A DNA stretch of 43,248 bases, taken from NCBI GenBank assembly GCA_945900785.1, contig CAMDJM010000039.1:1-43248 (forward strand), given 5' to 3'. The stretch is from Akkermansia muciniphila. GTDB taxonomy: Bacteria > Verrucomicrobiota > Verrucomicrobiia > Verrucomicrobiales > V1-33. A program made the translations under genes and the position numbers. The notes below the pieces were generated by a model, which worked only from the letters and a program-made list of their open reading frames with translations, had not been told where the DNA came from and made no database searches. Positions 16,580-26,946 of this stretch are shown here, piece by piece; positions within the stretch are counted from its first letter, which is position 1; every line of letters begins with the position of its first letter.

Positions 16580-19372
16580 TTAGAAAACGAAGAGGAATTC
16601 GCTGGTGTTGTAAAGGGCGCGGGCAAAGGCGTGGCTGCCATGGAGCTGGATGAAGTCCCGGGACCGGGCGTCTTCGAAGACGTCAGGCAAGCGGGCGTAA
16701 CACAGTTGGAAAGCGAGGCGGGTCTGTGCCGCCGGATCTGGTCCGGCTTCCGCCTGGAGCCGCTCTGCGAGGAGCCCGGCCTGCTGCACGGAGAAGCTGC
16801 TGTTGAACAGATTCAGGGCCTGCAGCGGAGTGTTGGAACGGCTGCGCCTGGAAATGATCGAGCCACCATCCGGGCAATCGAAGGATCCAAAGACGCCATC
16901 CTGCGCGGCGCGGATGCGGAAAAGATAGACCATCCGGCGATACTCTGCCGGAGTATATTTTTCCTTGGGGAAATAGTGCATCACATTCTCTTCGACCACA
17001 TCCATCAGATAGAAACCAGGGCCGCCCATTTTTAAATCCAAGGCCCCGGAGACGGCCAGCATGCTATCCCGGATGGCTTCGGCCTCGAGGCGGCGGGGGG
17101 GGAAGCGCCAGAGGAAGCGGGCATCGGAATCCAGCACCGCCATGTCAGGACGGGGAGTGGAAGCCTGCTGGAAGGTGTCTGACAGCAGGATGAGACGCTG
17201 CAGGTGTTTCACCGACCAGCCATGGGTTACCAATTCGCCGGCCATCCAGTCGAGGAGTTCCGGGTGGGTTGGCCGCCCGCCGTTCGCTCCGAAATCGCCC
17301 GGGGTATCGACCAGGCCGGTGCCGAAAATGTAATGCCAGAGACGGTTGGCGATGACGCGGGCGGTGAGGGGATTCTGCGGGCTGGCGATCCAGTTGGCCA
17401 GAGCCAGACGGCGCTGCTGCTCGGGCTCGTTCACGCCCAGGCCCAGGGTGCCGATCACACTGAGGGCGTCCGGCGCGATGACCTCTCTTGGTTGGGCCGG
17501 TTCCCCGCGGTAAAGCCGGTGGGTGGGTCCGGGTTGGGAAAACCCGGGCAGCCAGGCGTTTTCGCCTTTGGTGAGGGTGGCGATGCGCGACTTCAGCGAA
17601 GCGCTTTCATCCAGGAGTTTCCTGGCCTCAGCGGCCTCCAAATCCGGCAGATGAACCACAAAGGCGGCCGGATCCTGCGCTCCCTGGTAAGGCTGGCGCT
17701 GGTCTGAGCTGGCGATGGTATGCCATTTTTCAGGCGCGGGGGAGGCCTCAATGCGGTAGTTCACCGCCAGCCGGTCCTGGAACACCCCTTCGCGGTCCCG
17801 GCTCCAGTGGATACGTTGGATGCGCGTTTTGGCAGGTAGATCAATTTGGATCTGTCCGCTGCCGGAGGTGTTGGAAATCCAGCTGTGGCTGTTGCCGGTT
17901 TTGCCATCGTTGATGTGCTCCAGGCGATGGATAGGATTCCCCTGGAAGGTCCCGGTGGCATGGGCCTTGCCGGCAGGGGCGATGTTGACTCCAGCCTCGT
18001 TGTAAATTTCCAGTTCATCCAGGCAGGGTTCCGCACCCGTGGTGGCGAGGCAGGTGAACCTGACAGAAAGGGCATCCTCCGCCGGGAAGGTTTCCTCATT
18101 CAGCCGGGCGTTCACCGGGGGCCGCAGGGCTGCGGTAACAGGGTGCCTGCTGGCGATTTGACGGAGGCCTTCCAGGCGGGCTTCCGCAGCGGCGAGCTGG
18201 GAGTGCAGGGCGGTGACTTGCTGACCGGTGGCGGGATCCGGCTTCTTTTTCAGGGCGCGCTCCCCATAGCTGACTCCGGCGAAAACGGCCTGCATGGCAT
18301 AGTAATCCCTGGCCAGGATGGGGTCGAATTTGTGATTGTGGCAGCGGGCACAGCCCATGGTCAGTCCCAGAAAGGCAGTGCCGGTGGTATTCACCATATC
18401 GGCCAGTTCGTCCTGACGCTGCATCGCGGTCAGGTTGTTGTCAGGACTTTTCACAATATCATACGGACCGGCCGTCAGGAAGCCGGTGGCCTCCTCCGCC
18501 TCCAGAGCGTCTCCGGCGATTTGTTCCCGGATGAATTGGTCGTAGGGTTTGTCCTCATTGAGGGAATGGATCACCCAGTCACGGTAATGCCAGGCGGTTG
18601 TCCGCTGGCGGTTGGTTTCGAAGCCATTGGTGTCCGCATAACGCACCACATCCATCCAGTGGCGCGCCCAGCGTTCGCCATACCGTGGGCTGGCTAGCAC
18701 GCGGTCCACCATCCGGGACCAGGCCTCCGGGTGGGAGTCGTTTTGAAAGGCGGCGGTTTCCTGCAGGGTAGGCGGCATGCCGTGCATGACGAGATAGAGC
18801 CGGCGGATGAGGGTGGCGCGGTCCGCTGGAGGGGAAAGGCTCAGGGATTTTTCCCTGAGCTTTTGCAGAACAAAAGCGTCGATGCCGTTGCGCGCCTGAC
18901 TGTCAGGAAACGCAGGCACCGCCGGCCGCTGAACGGGCTGGAAGGACCAATGGTCCGTCTTGAATTTCAGGGATTCCCTGGCCGCCGCCATGTCAGGCAG
19001 CGCGGCTCCGGACTGGATCCAGGCCTGCAGCACCGCCACTTCCCCGGTGGATAGCTTTGCGCCATCCGGCGGCATGACTTCCTTTTCATCCTGGCTGGTA
19101 ATACGTTTCACGAGATAGCTTTCGCCAGGTTTGCCGGGAGTCAGGAGGGATTCTCCGGATTCCCCGCCGCGCAGGATGCCGGTGGTCGAATCCAGGCGCA
19201 GCCGGTGTTTTTGTTCCTTTTCCCCGTGGCACTTGAAACAGTGTTTTTGCAAAATTGGCCTGACATCTTTCACGAAATCGAGGGATGGTTCTGCTGCCTG
19301 GGTGGCAGGCGACGTGCTGAGGGCCACCGCGCAGGCGGCAGTCAGGAAGGTCTGGAGGCGCTGGGCATTCAT
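16580..19372 (-). CDS. Secreted c-type cytochrome with DUF1549 and DUF1553 domains (PSCyt1/PSD1 type)
   Basis: A 930-residue exported protein. A signal peptide (1-27) precedes a planctomycete-type cytochrome domain with haem motif CFKCH at 45-49 and the downstream MPP (MPPDGAKLS). The DUF1549 domain (about 155-370) contains a second CxxCH, CARCH, in the context MGCARCHNHKFDPI. An inserted discoidin-like beta domain (about 450-570, HSWISNTSGSGQIQIDLP) precedes DUF1553 (about 640-910, LTARVIANRLWHYIFGTGLV). The covalent haem suggests an electron-transfer or oxidative role in the periplasm, paired with the DUF1501 protein encoded 9 bases downstream. The discoidin-like insert may bind glycans. 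Confidence 0.88.
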   Translation of the reverse strand: MNAQRLQTFLTAACAVALSTSPATQAAEPSLDFVKDVRPILQKHCFKCHGEKEQKHRLRLDSTTGILRGGESGESLLTPGKPGESYLVKRITSQDEKEVMPPDGAKLSTGEVAVLQAWIQSGAALPDMAAARESLKFKTDHWSFQPVQRPAVPAFPDSQARNGIDAFVLQKLREKSLSLSPPADRATLIRRLYLVMHGMPPTLQETAAFQNDSHPEAWSRMVDRVLASPRYGERWARHWMDVVRYADTNGFETNRQRTTAWHYRDWVIHSLNEDKPYDQFIREQIAGDALEAEEATGFLTAGPYDIVKSPDNNLTAMQRQDELADMVNTTGTAFLGLTMGCARCHNHKFDPILARDYYAMQAVFAGVSYGERALKKKPDPATGQQVTALHSQLAAAEARLEGLRQIASRHPVTAALRPPVNARLNEETFPAEDALSVRFTCLATTGAEPCLDELEIYNEAGVNIAPAGKAHATGTFQGNPIHRLEHINDGKTGNSHSWISNTSGSGQIQIDLPAKTRIQRIHWSRDREGVFQDRLAVNYRIEASPAPEKWHTIASSDQRQPYQGAQDPAAFVVHLPDLEAAEARKLLDESASLKSRIATLTKGENAWLPGFSQPGPTHRLYRGEPAQPREVIAPDALSVIGTLGLGVNEPEQQRRLALANWIASPQNPLTARVIANRLWHYIFGTGLVDTPGDFGANGGRPTHPELLDWMAGELVTHGWSVKHLQRLILLSDTFQQASTPRPDMAVLDSDARFLWRFPPRRLEAEAIRDSMLAVSGALDLKMGGPGFYLMDVVEENVMHYFPKEKYTPAEYRRMVYLFRIRAAQDGVFGSFDCPDGGSIISRRSRSNTPLQALNLFNSSFSVQQAGLLAERLQAEAGPDPAAQTRLAFQLCYARLPDVFEDARSRDFIQLHGSHAFARALYNTSEFLFVF

Positions 19373-19394
19373 TGGTCAGGTTCGGGCGGTCTGG

Positions 19395-20699
19395 CTATAC
19401 TTCGTCCAAGGGATTCAAAGCATCGCCGAATTGGGTGGGACGGACGTTCATTTTATCCATCATGGACAGGAAAAGGCGGCACATCTGGCGTTCCGGTTTG
19501 CCGGAATAGTCCAGGACGCGCCCGCCCTGGATGCGGCCGCCGCCTCCACCGAGGACGATGATGGGAAGCTGGTCATTGTTATGGTTGCCGGTCATCATGC
19601 TGGAGCAATACATCAGCATGGTGTTATCCAGCAGGGTGCGTTCCCCCTCCTGAATGCCTTCCAGTTTCCGGGCGATGTAGGCGATCTGCCCGACAAAGAA
19701 CGCATTGACCTTCAACCAGTCCTCCCCGTCGGAGTGGGAGAGCAGATGGTGGATCATGTAATCCACGCCGAGATTGGGGAACCGGAGGGAACTGTGGTCG
19801 TTGTTCAGTTTGAGCGTGGTGATGCGGGTCGTGTCCGTTTGAAAGCCGAGCACCATAATGTCCGCCATCAGCCGCATGTGTGCGGCAATGTCCTGGGGAA
19901 TGCCATCGGCGGGGCGGAGCATGTTTGGTTTGTCGAGGGTGGGCCGCCAGCCCTGCAGCTCCCCTTTTTTTCCGGCATTGCCGATGCGTTGCTCGACATC
20001 GCGGACGGAGTCCAGGTATTCGTCCAGCTTCCGCTGGTCGCTGGAACTGATGTTGCGGCGCAGGTCGCTGGCATCCTCCATGACCGCATCCAGCACGCTC
20101 TGGTCGCCCCGGGAGACCTCGTCCTTGAAAAGCCGGTCGAAGGCCAGGGCAGGATAAACCTCCAAGGGCGTCGGGGTCGTTGGGGAACTCCACGAGATGT
20201 GGGAGCTGTAGAGCATGGAGTAGTTTTTGTGGACCGAGGGATTCGATTTTTCACAGCCCAGGACAAGGCTGGGGACCTTGGTGGAGTTCCCATAACGCTG
20301 CGCCAGTAACTGATCGAAGCTGGTGCCAGAGCGGATATCCCCACCGGAGGCGAGGGGGGCCCCTGACAGGAGATTTCCCGTCTGGGAGCTGTGGATGTTT
20401 CCCTTGGTGGCTTCAGCATGATAGAGGCCCCGGACGAATAGCATTTTTTCCCGGAAATCATGCAGGGGGGAGAGCACCCGGCCCAGTTCCATCGCTTTGC
20501 CTTCCCCTTTCGCCCACCATTCTTTGCTATGGAAGCCGTTACCGGAAAACAGGACGCCCAGCCGCACCGGTGCCCCGCTGGCCGCACCTGGCCCGCCCGG
20601 CTCATCGCCCCACACGCGCACGGATTCCATCCAGGGCAGGGCCATGGTGACACCCAGGCCGCGGAGAAAGGTGCGGCGGGAAAAATGGTGGGGATTCAT
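19395..20699 (-). CDS. DUF1552 family protein, Tat-exported
   Basis: A 434-residue protein starting with a clear twin-arginine signal (SRRTFLRGLGVTMALPWMES at 7-26), followed by the DUF1552 domain over its whole length. DUF1552 proteins are the usual partners of DUF1592-type cytochromes, and that gene lies 18 bases upstream. It would be exported folded to the periplasm. Motifs such as GNHNNDQLPIIVLGGGGG near the C-terminus are typical of the family. The biochemical function is unknown. Downstream, 22 bases separate it from the DUF1549/DUF1553 gene, so both pairs appear to be one transcript. Confidence 0.88.
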   Translation of the reverse strand: MNPHHFSRRTFLRGLGVTMALPWMESVRVWGDEPGGPGAASGAPVRLGVLFSGNGFHSKEWWAKGEGKAMELGRVLSPLHDFREKMLFVRGLYHAEATKGNIHSSQTGNLLSGAPLASGGDIRSGTSFDQLLAQRYGNSTKVPSLVLGCEKSNPSVHKNYSMLYSSHISWSSPTTPTPLEVYPALAFDRLFKDEVSRGDQSVLDAVMEDASDLRRNISSSDQRKLDEYLDSVRDVEQRIGNAGKKGELQGWRPTLDKPNMLRPADGIPQDIAAHMRLMADIMVLGFQTDTTRITTLKLNNDHSSLRFPNLGVDYMIHHLLSHSDGEDWLKVNAFFVGQIAYIARKLEGIQEGERTLLDNTMLMYCSSMMTGNHNNDQLPIIVLGGGGGRIQGGRVLDYSGKPERQMCRLFLSMMDKMNVRPTQFGDALNPLDEV

Positions 20700-20717
20700 G
20701 GGGAGTTGGGTTCAGGA

Positions 20718-23700
20718 TTATTCTTCAAACGCGGCGCCGCGGCCCCGGATTCCGGTAAATTGCGGGCTGCTCACGATCATGGAGATGGCACTTTGGATGG
20801 GGTAGCCGTCGGCTGTGAGTTGGCTTTGCATGGCGGTGAGCAGCGGTTCATCTGATAGCTGCACACTGCGTCCGAGCGCATAGCCGAGCAGCTTCCGGCA
20901 AAATTGGGCGAGGAAGGCGCTGCGCTTTTGGGTCAGGAGATAGTGGCGCAGACCATCCAGGCCGGCCAGTCCGGTGCCGTCCATGGTTTTGGCCTGGGAG
21001 TCGATTGGCGTCCCATTGGCATCCTGGAGCCGGTGCCGGCCGATGGCGTCGAAGTTTTCCAGGGCATAACCAAAGGCGTCGATCCGCTGGTGGCAATGAT
21101 AACACCGCGGGTCGCTGCTGTGTTTTTCGGTCAACTGACGGATGGTCAGGGCGCTGCCGGTTTCCTCGCTGGGGAGTTGGGGCACGTCCTTGGGTGGTCG
21201 CGGCAGGCGGTCGCCGAGGAGCGCTTCTGCAACCCAATTGCCGCGCAGGATCGGGCTGGAGCGGGAGGCGCCGGATTGCTTGGCCAGGGTGGCGGCGAAG
21301 CCGAGAATACCGCCGCGCGAGACCGCCTGCATGCCATTGACGCGCCGCCAGGCGGGGCCGCTCACGCCGCTGATGCCATAGTAGCGGGCGAGAGCTTCAT
21401 TGAGGAAGGTGTGATCGGCGTCGAGGATGCTGGTGATCGGGCGGTTTTCCTGGAAGAAGTCCGTGAAAAAGCGGATCACCTCCTCATACATGTCCCCCCG
21501 CAGGGCCTTGAACTCAGGGAAGTGGCGCTCACTTTTTTCATCCAGGGCATCGAAGTCCAGCAGATGAAGCCAGGCGCAGGAAAACTCCACCGCCAGCCGC
21601 CGCACCCGGGGATCGGCCAGCATGCGGCGGGTTTGCCCGGCCAGCACGGCCGGCTGATGCAGGACTCCGGCGGCCGCCAGGGCGGTAAGTTCCGCGTCCG
21701 GCGAAGACGACCAGAGGAAATAACTGAGCCGCGCCGCGAGTTCCCTGTCACCGAGCGGGTGGGCGGCGGGGCCGGGTTCCTGACGCTCCATTTTGTAGAG
21801 AAAATCCGGTCCGGTGAGAATGCGGGCGAGCGTTAGTCTGAGGGCTTCATCATGGGGGAGTTCCTGACTTTTCAGACGCTGGTAAAGGGCCTGGAGTTCC
21901 GTCTTGTCAGTATCCGTGAGGGGGCGGCGCCAGGCGCGGCTGGCAAAGGCCACGGCGGCTTCCAGGTGGCGGGGCTCCGCATCGGCCAATTGCTGGCGGA
22001 AGAGGGCGGCGCGTTCCCTGATCACGACCCCGAGCGGCTTCAGACGCTCATCCCCGTTGGGGGCGTTAGGTCCATCCTGGGTGGAATACTGCCAGATCTG
22101 CTCGAAGGCATCCACCAGCAGCAGACTGTCCCGGCTGACAAAATGGAGAGCCGCCCACCATTGGTCCAGCCTGGCCGACTGCTCCTCATCCAGCATAAGG
22201 CGGGAGAGCTGCGCGTCTTCCCGGTGGAAGAGGGTCAGGGTGACCGCTTCGTCCACGGGGACAATTTTTTCATAACATAGCGCCGCTGGAAAAACCTCCC
22301 GGAAGGCATCAAAGGCAGAAGCAAAGCGCTGGCGTGCCGCGCTGCCTGCCCGGGCGTGGACGGGTTTGTCAAAGCTGACCGGAGCATTGCTGGAATTCCA
22401 TGAACCGCTTTCTGCCGACGAGGAAGCACCGCAAAATTGAAGCCCGGACAGGGAGGCCGGTTTGCTGGTCAGGACCTGAAGCTGCACGCTGCCTTCCGCC
22501 CCGCTGGCGGGGTCCAGCCCGGCCGTGATGCTGAATTCACAGCCCTCAGCGAGTTCCGAAGGCAGGTTGATTTCCAGCATGGAAGGGGCCTGAACGCAAA
22601 GACTGGCGGGATCCAGCGGGCTGCCTGCAGGGTGCTTGCCGAAGCTGACAGGATCCAGTCCCCAAGGGCCTTCCTCCAAGCTGGAGGCAGGCCGTTTTTC
22701 GGGATTATCTCCTGACAAAAGAGGGCTCTTCAGGGAAGTTAAAAGACGATGCAGGGTTTTGTCCGGGCCATCCGCTGCGGGGCAGGGGGAGGTGAGAAGC
22801 TGTTGGATCGCATCTGCCAGGAGCGCTTTTGCGGCGGGCTGCTTTTCTGCCTGCCATTTGGCGAGAAGTGAACCCTGGGGAATGGCCTGATCATCGGTTT
22901 TGCCGGAAACCGGTTCCCTGTAGAAATGCCAGACGCCGGCGTGCCCGGCCTCGTCCGCGTGAGGGTTTCCACTGATAGCATCTCCGGCCACTTCCCGGGT
23001 CAGGGACCAGTCCTGGGGTTTGGGCCCATCGCTGGTGCTGAGTTTGAATTCCAAGTCAGTCAGATCACAAACGTGGTCGTTGTCCCGGGGACGGATGATC
23101 AGACACACCAGATCCCCGGCACTCACGCTCAGGTTTTCCAGCGGCTCAAGGCGGGAGGGGGTGTTCCCCTGGGTGATGCCTTCGGCCAGCCTCCGGCGGA
23201 TTGTGCCGCGCCTCCATTCCAGGGACCATGCCACGCCATTGCCACAGGCGGTGTGGGCATCCGTCACGGTGGCTTCGATGCGGAGTGTTCCGGTGTGCGG
23301 ACTTTGCCAGCCCACCGCCACGGCGTGTTCCACCGATGGATGGACGGCTACGCCATGGGCCTTGATGGTGCCAGGAATCAACACATCCTTGTCAGAGGAA
23401 TTCGTCCAAAGGGAAGGCAGGCCGGGAGAGCCCCAGCCTTTCACGGATGGGGAGGCCGTATCGGATAGGGGGATGTTGAGGTGATCCAACTTCATTTCGC
23501 CAGCGGCAGCGATTCCCAGAAACGTAAACCAGGCATTGAGGGTGGGGATATCCAGACCTTGGCGCCCGGCGATTTCCGGCAGGGTGGGCGGGTTTTCCGA
23601 AGCTTCTGCTTCCTCTGCGGCGGCGAGGGCCTTGCTGGTGTGGGTCAGGACGTGATTCCGCCAGGCGGTCAAGCTGGCGATTTGCTGGCGGAGATCCCGG

Positions 23701-24854
23701 AGCAGGATGGGAGGCCGGCCGGGAAGGATGATTTTAGGCTGATGCCAGATGACGTAGTCGCCTTCCGGGCCATCGCCGGCATCGGTGGCCACAAGGTAAA
23801 TGGAGGACGTGCCACCGGCTGCTGCGGGAGGACGTTTGAGACGGAATTCCTGTTGCTCGACCAGCGGGGTGACCGGCTCCATCCAGGCTTTTGGGCCGCC
23901 GGTTTTGCCGATATGGCCTACGGGGCTGAACTTCCATAACGTTTTTTGCCATGTGCTGATGGTGGTGGCGAGGGTTGGCACATCGGCGGCCAGGGCGGAC
24001 GCCCATTGCTGGCGCAGGGAATCCAGCAGGGGGGCTGGGGCTCCACTGGCCAGAAACCCGGTGAGGGTTGTCAGGTATTTTGGGCTCAGGTGAAGCCTGG
24101 CGGCCAAGGCGGCAGTATCGCGGCTGCCGTCGCGCCATTCCAGGGAGGCGTTGAGCCAGGGTTCCAGAGGAATGGTGCCTCCTCCTGCGGTGAAGTCATG
24201 GTAGAGGTCCTTGATGTGTTGGAGGATTTCATTGGTCCAGTCCTGCTGGGTATGGCCGGCGGAAAAGCGGATGCCATCCGGCACCAGCACCGCATGGCTG
24301 GCGATGGATTTGGCTGCGTTGAGATATTTCGTGATCAGGGAAGGGGACATCACGAGGGCTTGCCCGGTATTGGAAAATCCCTCGCCGGCGGCTCCATCCA
24401 CGGGGAACTCCCGGGCAGGGTCGAGCGAGGGCACGCCGGTCAGGTCCCGGATGGTCCAGGTGTATTCGGCATTGGATAGACGCCGCAGCACCACGGGGCC
24501 AGGATCGCCCGCCCGTTCCATGGCGAGCGCATGAAGGGAACCGCGCACCCAATTGGTGAGGCCTGCTCTTGCGTCAGCTGGGGGCTGGGGTTTCTCCTTC
24601 GGCGGCATTTCGCCTTCTGTGACTTGTTGGAGGACCTGCTGCCAGATTTTGGGATGCCGGCGGAGGCCTTCCGGGGTGGCGATGGATTCCAGGTCGAGGT
24701 CGCCTTTTTGTTTTTCAGTGGAATGGCAATCCAGGCAGTATTTTGCCAGGACGGGCTGAATGGCGCTGGCGAAGTCCGGAACGCTGCCTCCGCTGTTTTC
24801 AGCCTGGGCAGTGCCGAGACTGAGGATAGCTGGCAGAAGGAGGACGCGTTTCAT
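20718..24854 (-). CDS. Secreted c-type cytochrome with DUF1587/1595/1592/1588/1585 domains
   Basis: A 1378-residue exported protein with a signal peptide (1-18, cleavage after AQA). The N-terminal haem motif CLDCH is at about 40-44, with MPPKEKPQPP after it. DUF1587 follows (about 120-185, LRRLSNAEYTWTIRDLTGV). A long middle region holds beta-rich inserts, including a carbohydrate-binding-like part (about 490-620, VLIPGTIKAHGVAVHPSVEH). The C-terminal third has DUF1595 (RAWRRPLTDTDK), DUF1592 (ARLSYFLWSSSPDAELT), DUF1588 (RGGILGFAATLAKQSGASRS) and DUF1585 with a second CxxCH (CYHCHQRIDAFGYALENFD). It is larger than many homologues because of the middle inserts. It probably acts with the DUF1552 protein encoded 18 bases downstream. 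Confidence 0.88.
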   Translation of the reverse strand: MKRVLLLPAILSLGTAQAENSGGSVPDFASAIQPVLAKYCLDCHSTEKQKGDLDLESIATPEGLRRHPKIWQQVLQQVTEGEMPPKEKPQPPADARAGLTNWVRGSLHALAMERAGDPGPVVLRRLSNAEYTWTIRDLTGVPSLDPAREFPVDGAAGEGFSNTGQALVMSPSLITKYLNAAKSIASHAVLVPDGIRFSAGHTQQDWTNEILQHIKDLYHDFTAGGGTIPLEPWLNASLEWRDGSRDTAALAARLHLSPKYLTTLTGFLASGAPAPLLDSLRQQWASALAADVPTLATTISTWQKTLWKFSPVGHIGKTGGPKAWMEPVTPLVEQQEFRLKRPPAAAGGTSSIYLVATDAGDGPEGDYVIWHQPKIILPGRPPILLRDLRQQIASLTAWRNHVLTHTSKALAAAEEAEASENPPTLPEIAGRQGLDIPTLNAWFTFLGIAAAGEMKLDHLNIPLSDTASPSVKGWGSPGLPSLWTNSSDKDVLIPGTIKAHGVAVHPSVEHAVAVGWQSPHTGTLRIEATVTDAHTACGNGVAWSLEWRRGTIRRRLAEGITQGNTPSRLEPLENLSVSAGDLVCLIIRPRDNDHVCDLTDLEFKLSTSDGPKPQDWSLTREVAGDAISGNPHADEAGHAGVWHFYREPVSGKTDDQAIPQGSLLAKWQAEKQPAAKALLADAIQQLLTSPCPAADGPDKTLHRLLTSLKSPLLSGDNPEKRPASSLEEGPWGLDPVSFGKHPAGSPLDPASLCVQAPSMLEINLPSELAEGCEFSITAGLDPASGAEGSVQLQVLTSKPASLSGLQFCGASSSAESGSWNSSNAPVSFDKPVHARAGSAARQRFASAFDAFREVFPAALCYEKIVPVDEAVTLTLFHREDAQLSRLMLDEEQSARLDQWWAALHFVSRDSLLLVDAFEQIWQYSTQDGPNAPNGDERLKPLGVVIRERAALFRQQLADAEPRHLEAAVAFASRAWRRPLTDTDKTELQALYQRLKSQELPHDEALRLTLARILTGPDFLYKMERQEPGPAAHPLGDRELAARLSYFLWSSSPDAELTALAAAGVLHQPAVLAGQTRRMLADPRVRRLAVEFSCAWLHLLDFDALDEKSERHFPEFKALRGDMYEEVIRFFTDFFQENRPITSILDADHTFLNEALARYYGISGVSGPAWRRVNGMQAVSRGGILGFAATLAKQSGASRSSPILRGNWVAEALLGDRLPRPPKDVPQLPSEETGSALTIRQLTEKHSSDPRCYHCHQRIDAFGYALENFDAIGRHRLQDANGTPIDSQAKTMDGTGLAGLDGLRHYLLTQKRSAFLAQFCRKLLGYALGRSVQLSDEPLLTAMQSQLTADGYPIQSAISMIVSSPQFTGIRGRGAAFEE

Positions 24855-24953
24855 GCAGAGCAGGAGCTGCGCAGAACGGTGGGAGCGGGTTCTGCCATGC
24901 CCCTGATACGCCGGACCCCGGATGGGTATTTCGTCGGGATGAGTGCGGCAACG

Positions 24954-26900
24954 TCAAGGGGCGTCGCCCAGGGTAGCGGAGGATTCCGCGAGGCCGTAGG
25001 CGGCATTCGCGGTGTGGCTGGGCAGGAAGGGGCCAACCAGGGCATCGCAGGGAAAGAGGAGGAGGGTATCCGCGTCCGTGGGATGCTGTTTGGCCGGGGT
25101 GAAAGTTGTGGTGTAGCGGGCGGTGGAGGAGAGGCGGACTTCGTCGAGGGCTCCGGTGAAAAATTGCACGGGCTTGGATTTGGCGTCAGGATTGGCTCCC
25201 AGATAGAGCGGCAGGGGATTGGTGGAGCGCTTGCCGCTGGCGCTGCGGTTGGCGGCCTGATTTCCGTTCACGTAAAGGCTCAGAGCGGTGCCGTCGTAGA
25301 CACCCGCGAGGTGGGTCCATTGCCCGGCTGGGACGGGGGTGGTGGCGATGGCGCTTTCGTATTTTCCTCCCAAAAACACGTGGCAGCCGGGCACGTTGCT
25401 GGCAAGATTCAGGGCGAACTCGGATTGCTCGGCTTTGGAGATGAGATCGCCACTGCCGTTTTCCGCTGCCGGGCGGACCCAGGCTTCGACGGTGAAGGGG
25501 CCCTGCGGCAGGGTTTTGGCCCCCATCTCCACGCGGACGGCCTGCTGGCCATTCAGGCTGATAGACCGGTTAGGAGAGCTGGCGAAGAAGGCTTCGTTGA
25601 GGGACTTCAGGGCCACGGGCAGGGTGATGCGGCGTGGGGGCAGGGGCACGCGGAGACCGGGCAGCAGGAGATCCAGATTGAACTCCACGGCCGGGACGGT
25701 GAAGCCTTCCTCAAAGCCACGGCGGGTGCGGATCAGGGAGAAGGATCCCTGGTGGGTTTGGCCAGGAGCCAGGGAAACGGTGAGGTGATCGGTGGAAGGA
25801 ATCCATTCCTTCAGGGCACCGGCGGGCAGCACGGTGACTTCAATCGGATGGGAAGCCGGATTGGTGATGGAAAATTCCATCAGGCCAGCCCCCAGTCCGG
25901 TTTCATCCAGGGTGATAGGCGAGGGGGTGAGCTGGAACTCGGTATCGCGCAGGCGTTCGATTTCTGCAATGTAATCCGGGGTGAACTCCTTCGGATCCAT
26001 GACCTGGCCGACGGGGACGATGCCGACCTTGATTCCGTCAGGGCGGACGGTGACGAGATTCATGTGGTGCAGGTAGCCGGCATGGGGATAGGTCCCGGGG
26101 ATGGAGCCGCCGGTGGTGCCCAGAGTGATATACTGGATGCCATCGCGGTCGCCATCATAGCGGAGCCGGTGGACGTGGCCGGCGAAGACAGCGCGGACCT
26201 TTTGGGAAGCTTTGAGCAGTTGGTGCACCTGATCCCACTTCGCGCCAGGATAGGTGCCGGCCACCCACCGCGGGTGGTGCAGAAAGACGAAGGCATGCTG
26301 CAGGGAGGCGGTTTCCTTCAGCGTGGTTTCCAGCCAGCTGAGCTGGGCAGGCGAAAAGTTTTGCTGGTCGGGACTGGTGTAGTCCTTGGGGGTGGTGGTG
26401 CCATTCCCCTCGTCGGAGAAGAGGACGATGAAGGCGCTGCCCTTATGCTGGAACCAATACCAAAGCGGGCCGAAGTGCTTTTCGTAAAGGGGTTCATGTT
26501 CCCCGACCTCACGATTGGGGCCGCGGGCGTAGACGTCGTGATTGCCCGCCACGGGAAACCATGGCATCCGGAGTCCGGTCATGATGGTTTTGTATTTTCC
26601 GAAATCCTCCATCCATTGCCTGCTGTTATTGTAGCCTGGCAGGAGATCGCCCACGGTCATGACCAGATCAGGATCCATCAGATTGGTTTCGGTGACGGCT
26701 TGCCTGAGGACTTCCAGGCCGGATTCCGGACCGCCGGTGCGGTCTCCATAGACCAGAAAGTGGAAGGAATTTTCACTTTTGGGAAGAGGGAGGGCGACGG
26801 GATCCGGCCGGTTGGTGTGGATCTGCTGGGCGGAGGCTGGCAGGAGCCAGGCGGCGGTGCAGCAGCAGCAGGCGGTAAAAAAGCGGTAGGACAGGGTCAT
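24954..26900 (-). CDS. Secreted calcineurin-like metallophosphoesterase with C-terminal LamG domain
   Basis: A 648-residue exported protein with a signal peptide containing four consecutive Cys (11-14) and probable cleavage after ASA. The phosphoesterase core spans about 45-290. Its metal-ligand motifs are YGDRTGG (51-57), VGDLLPGYNN (83-92), GNHD (119-122), LHHPRW and GHVHRLR. A beta-rich linker precedes a concanavalin/LamG-type domain (about 450-625, GPFTVEAWVRPAAENGSGDL), likely for substrate or surface binding. It lies 99 bases upstream of the DUF1592 cytochrome gene and 46 bases after the kinase gene. The substrate is unknown. Confidence 0.85.
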   Translation of the reverse strand: MTLSYRFFTACCCCTAAWLLPASAQQIHTNRPDPVALPLPKSENSFHFLVYGDRTGGPESGLEVLRQAVTETNLMDPDLVMTVGDLLPGYNNSRQWMEDFGKYKTIMTGLRMPWFPVAGNHDVYARGPNREVGEHEPLYEKHFGPLWYWFQHKGSAFIVLFSDEGNGTTTPKDYTSPDQQNFSPAQLSWLETTLKETASLQHAFVFLHHPRWVAGTYPGAKWDQVHQLLKASQKVRAVFAGHVHRLRYDGDRDGIQYITLGTTGGSIPGTYPHAGYLHHMNLVTVRPDGIKVGIVPVGQVMDPKEFTPDYIAEIERLRDTEFQLTPSPITLDETGLGAGLMEFSITNPASHPIEVTVLPAGALKEWIPSTDHLTVSLAPGQTHQGSFSLIRTRRGFEEGFTVPAVEFNLDLLLPGLRVPLPPRRITLPVALKSLNEAFFASSPNRSISLNGQQAVRVEMGAKTLPQGPFTVEAWVRPAAENGSGDLISKAEQSEFALNLASNVPGCHVFLGGKYESAIATTPVPAGQWTHLAGVYDGTALSLYVNGNQAANRSASGKRSTNPLPLYLGANPDAKSKPVQFFTGALDEVRLSSTARYTTTFTPAKQHPTDADTLLLFPCDALVGPFLPSHTANAAYGLAESSATLGDAP

Positions 26901-26946
26901 GGTAAAAGAGCGGGCAGAAGGAAAAAGGGGGGCGGGGACAGCCAGT

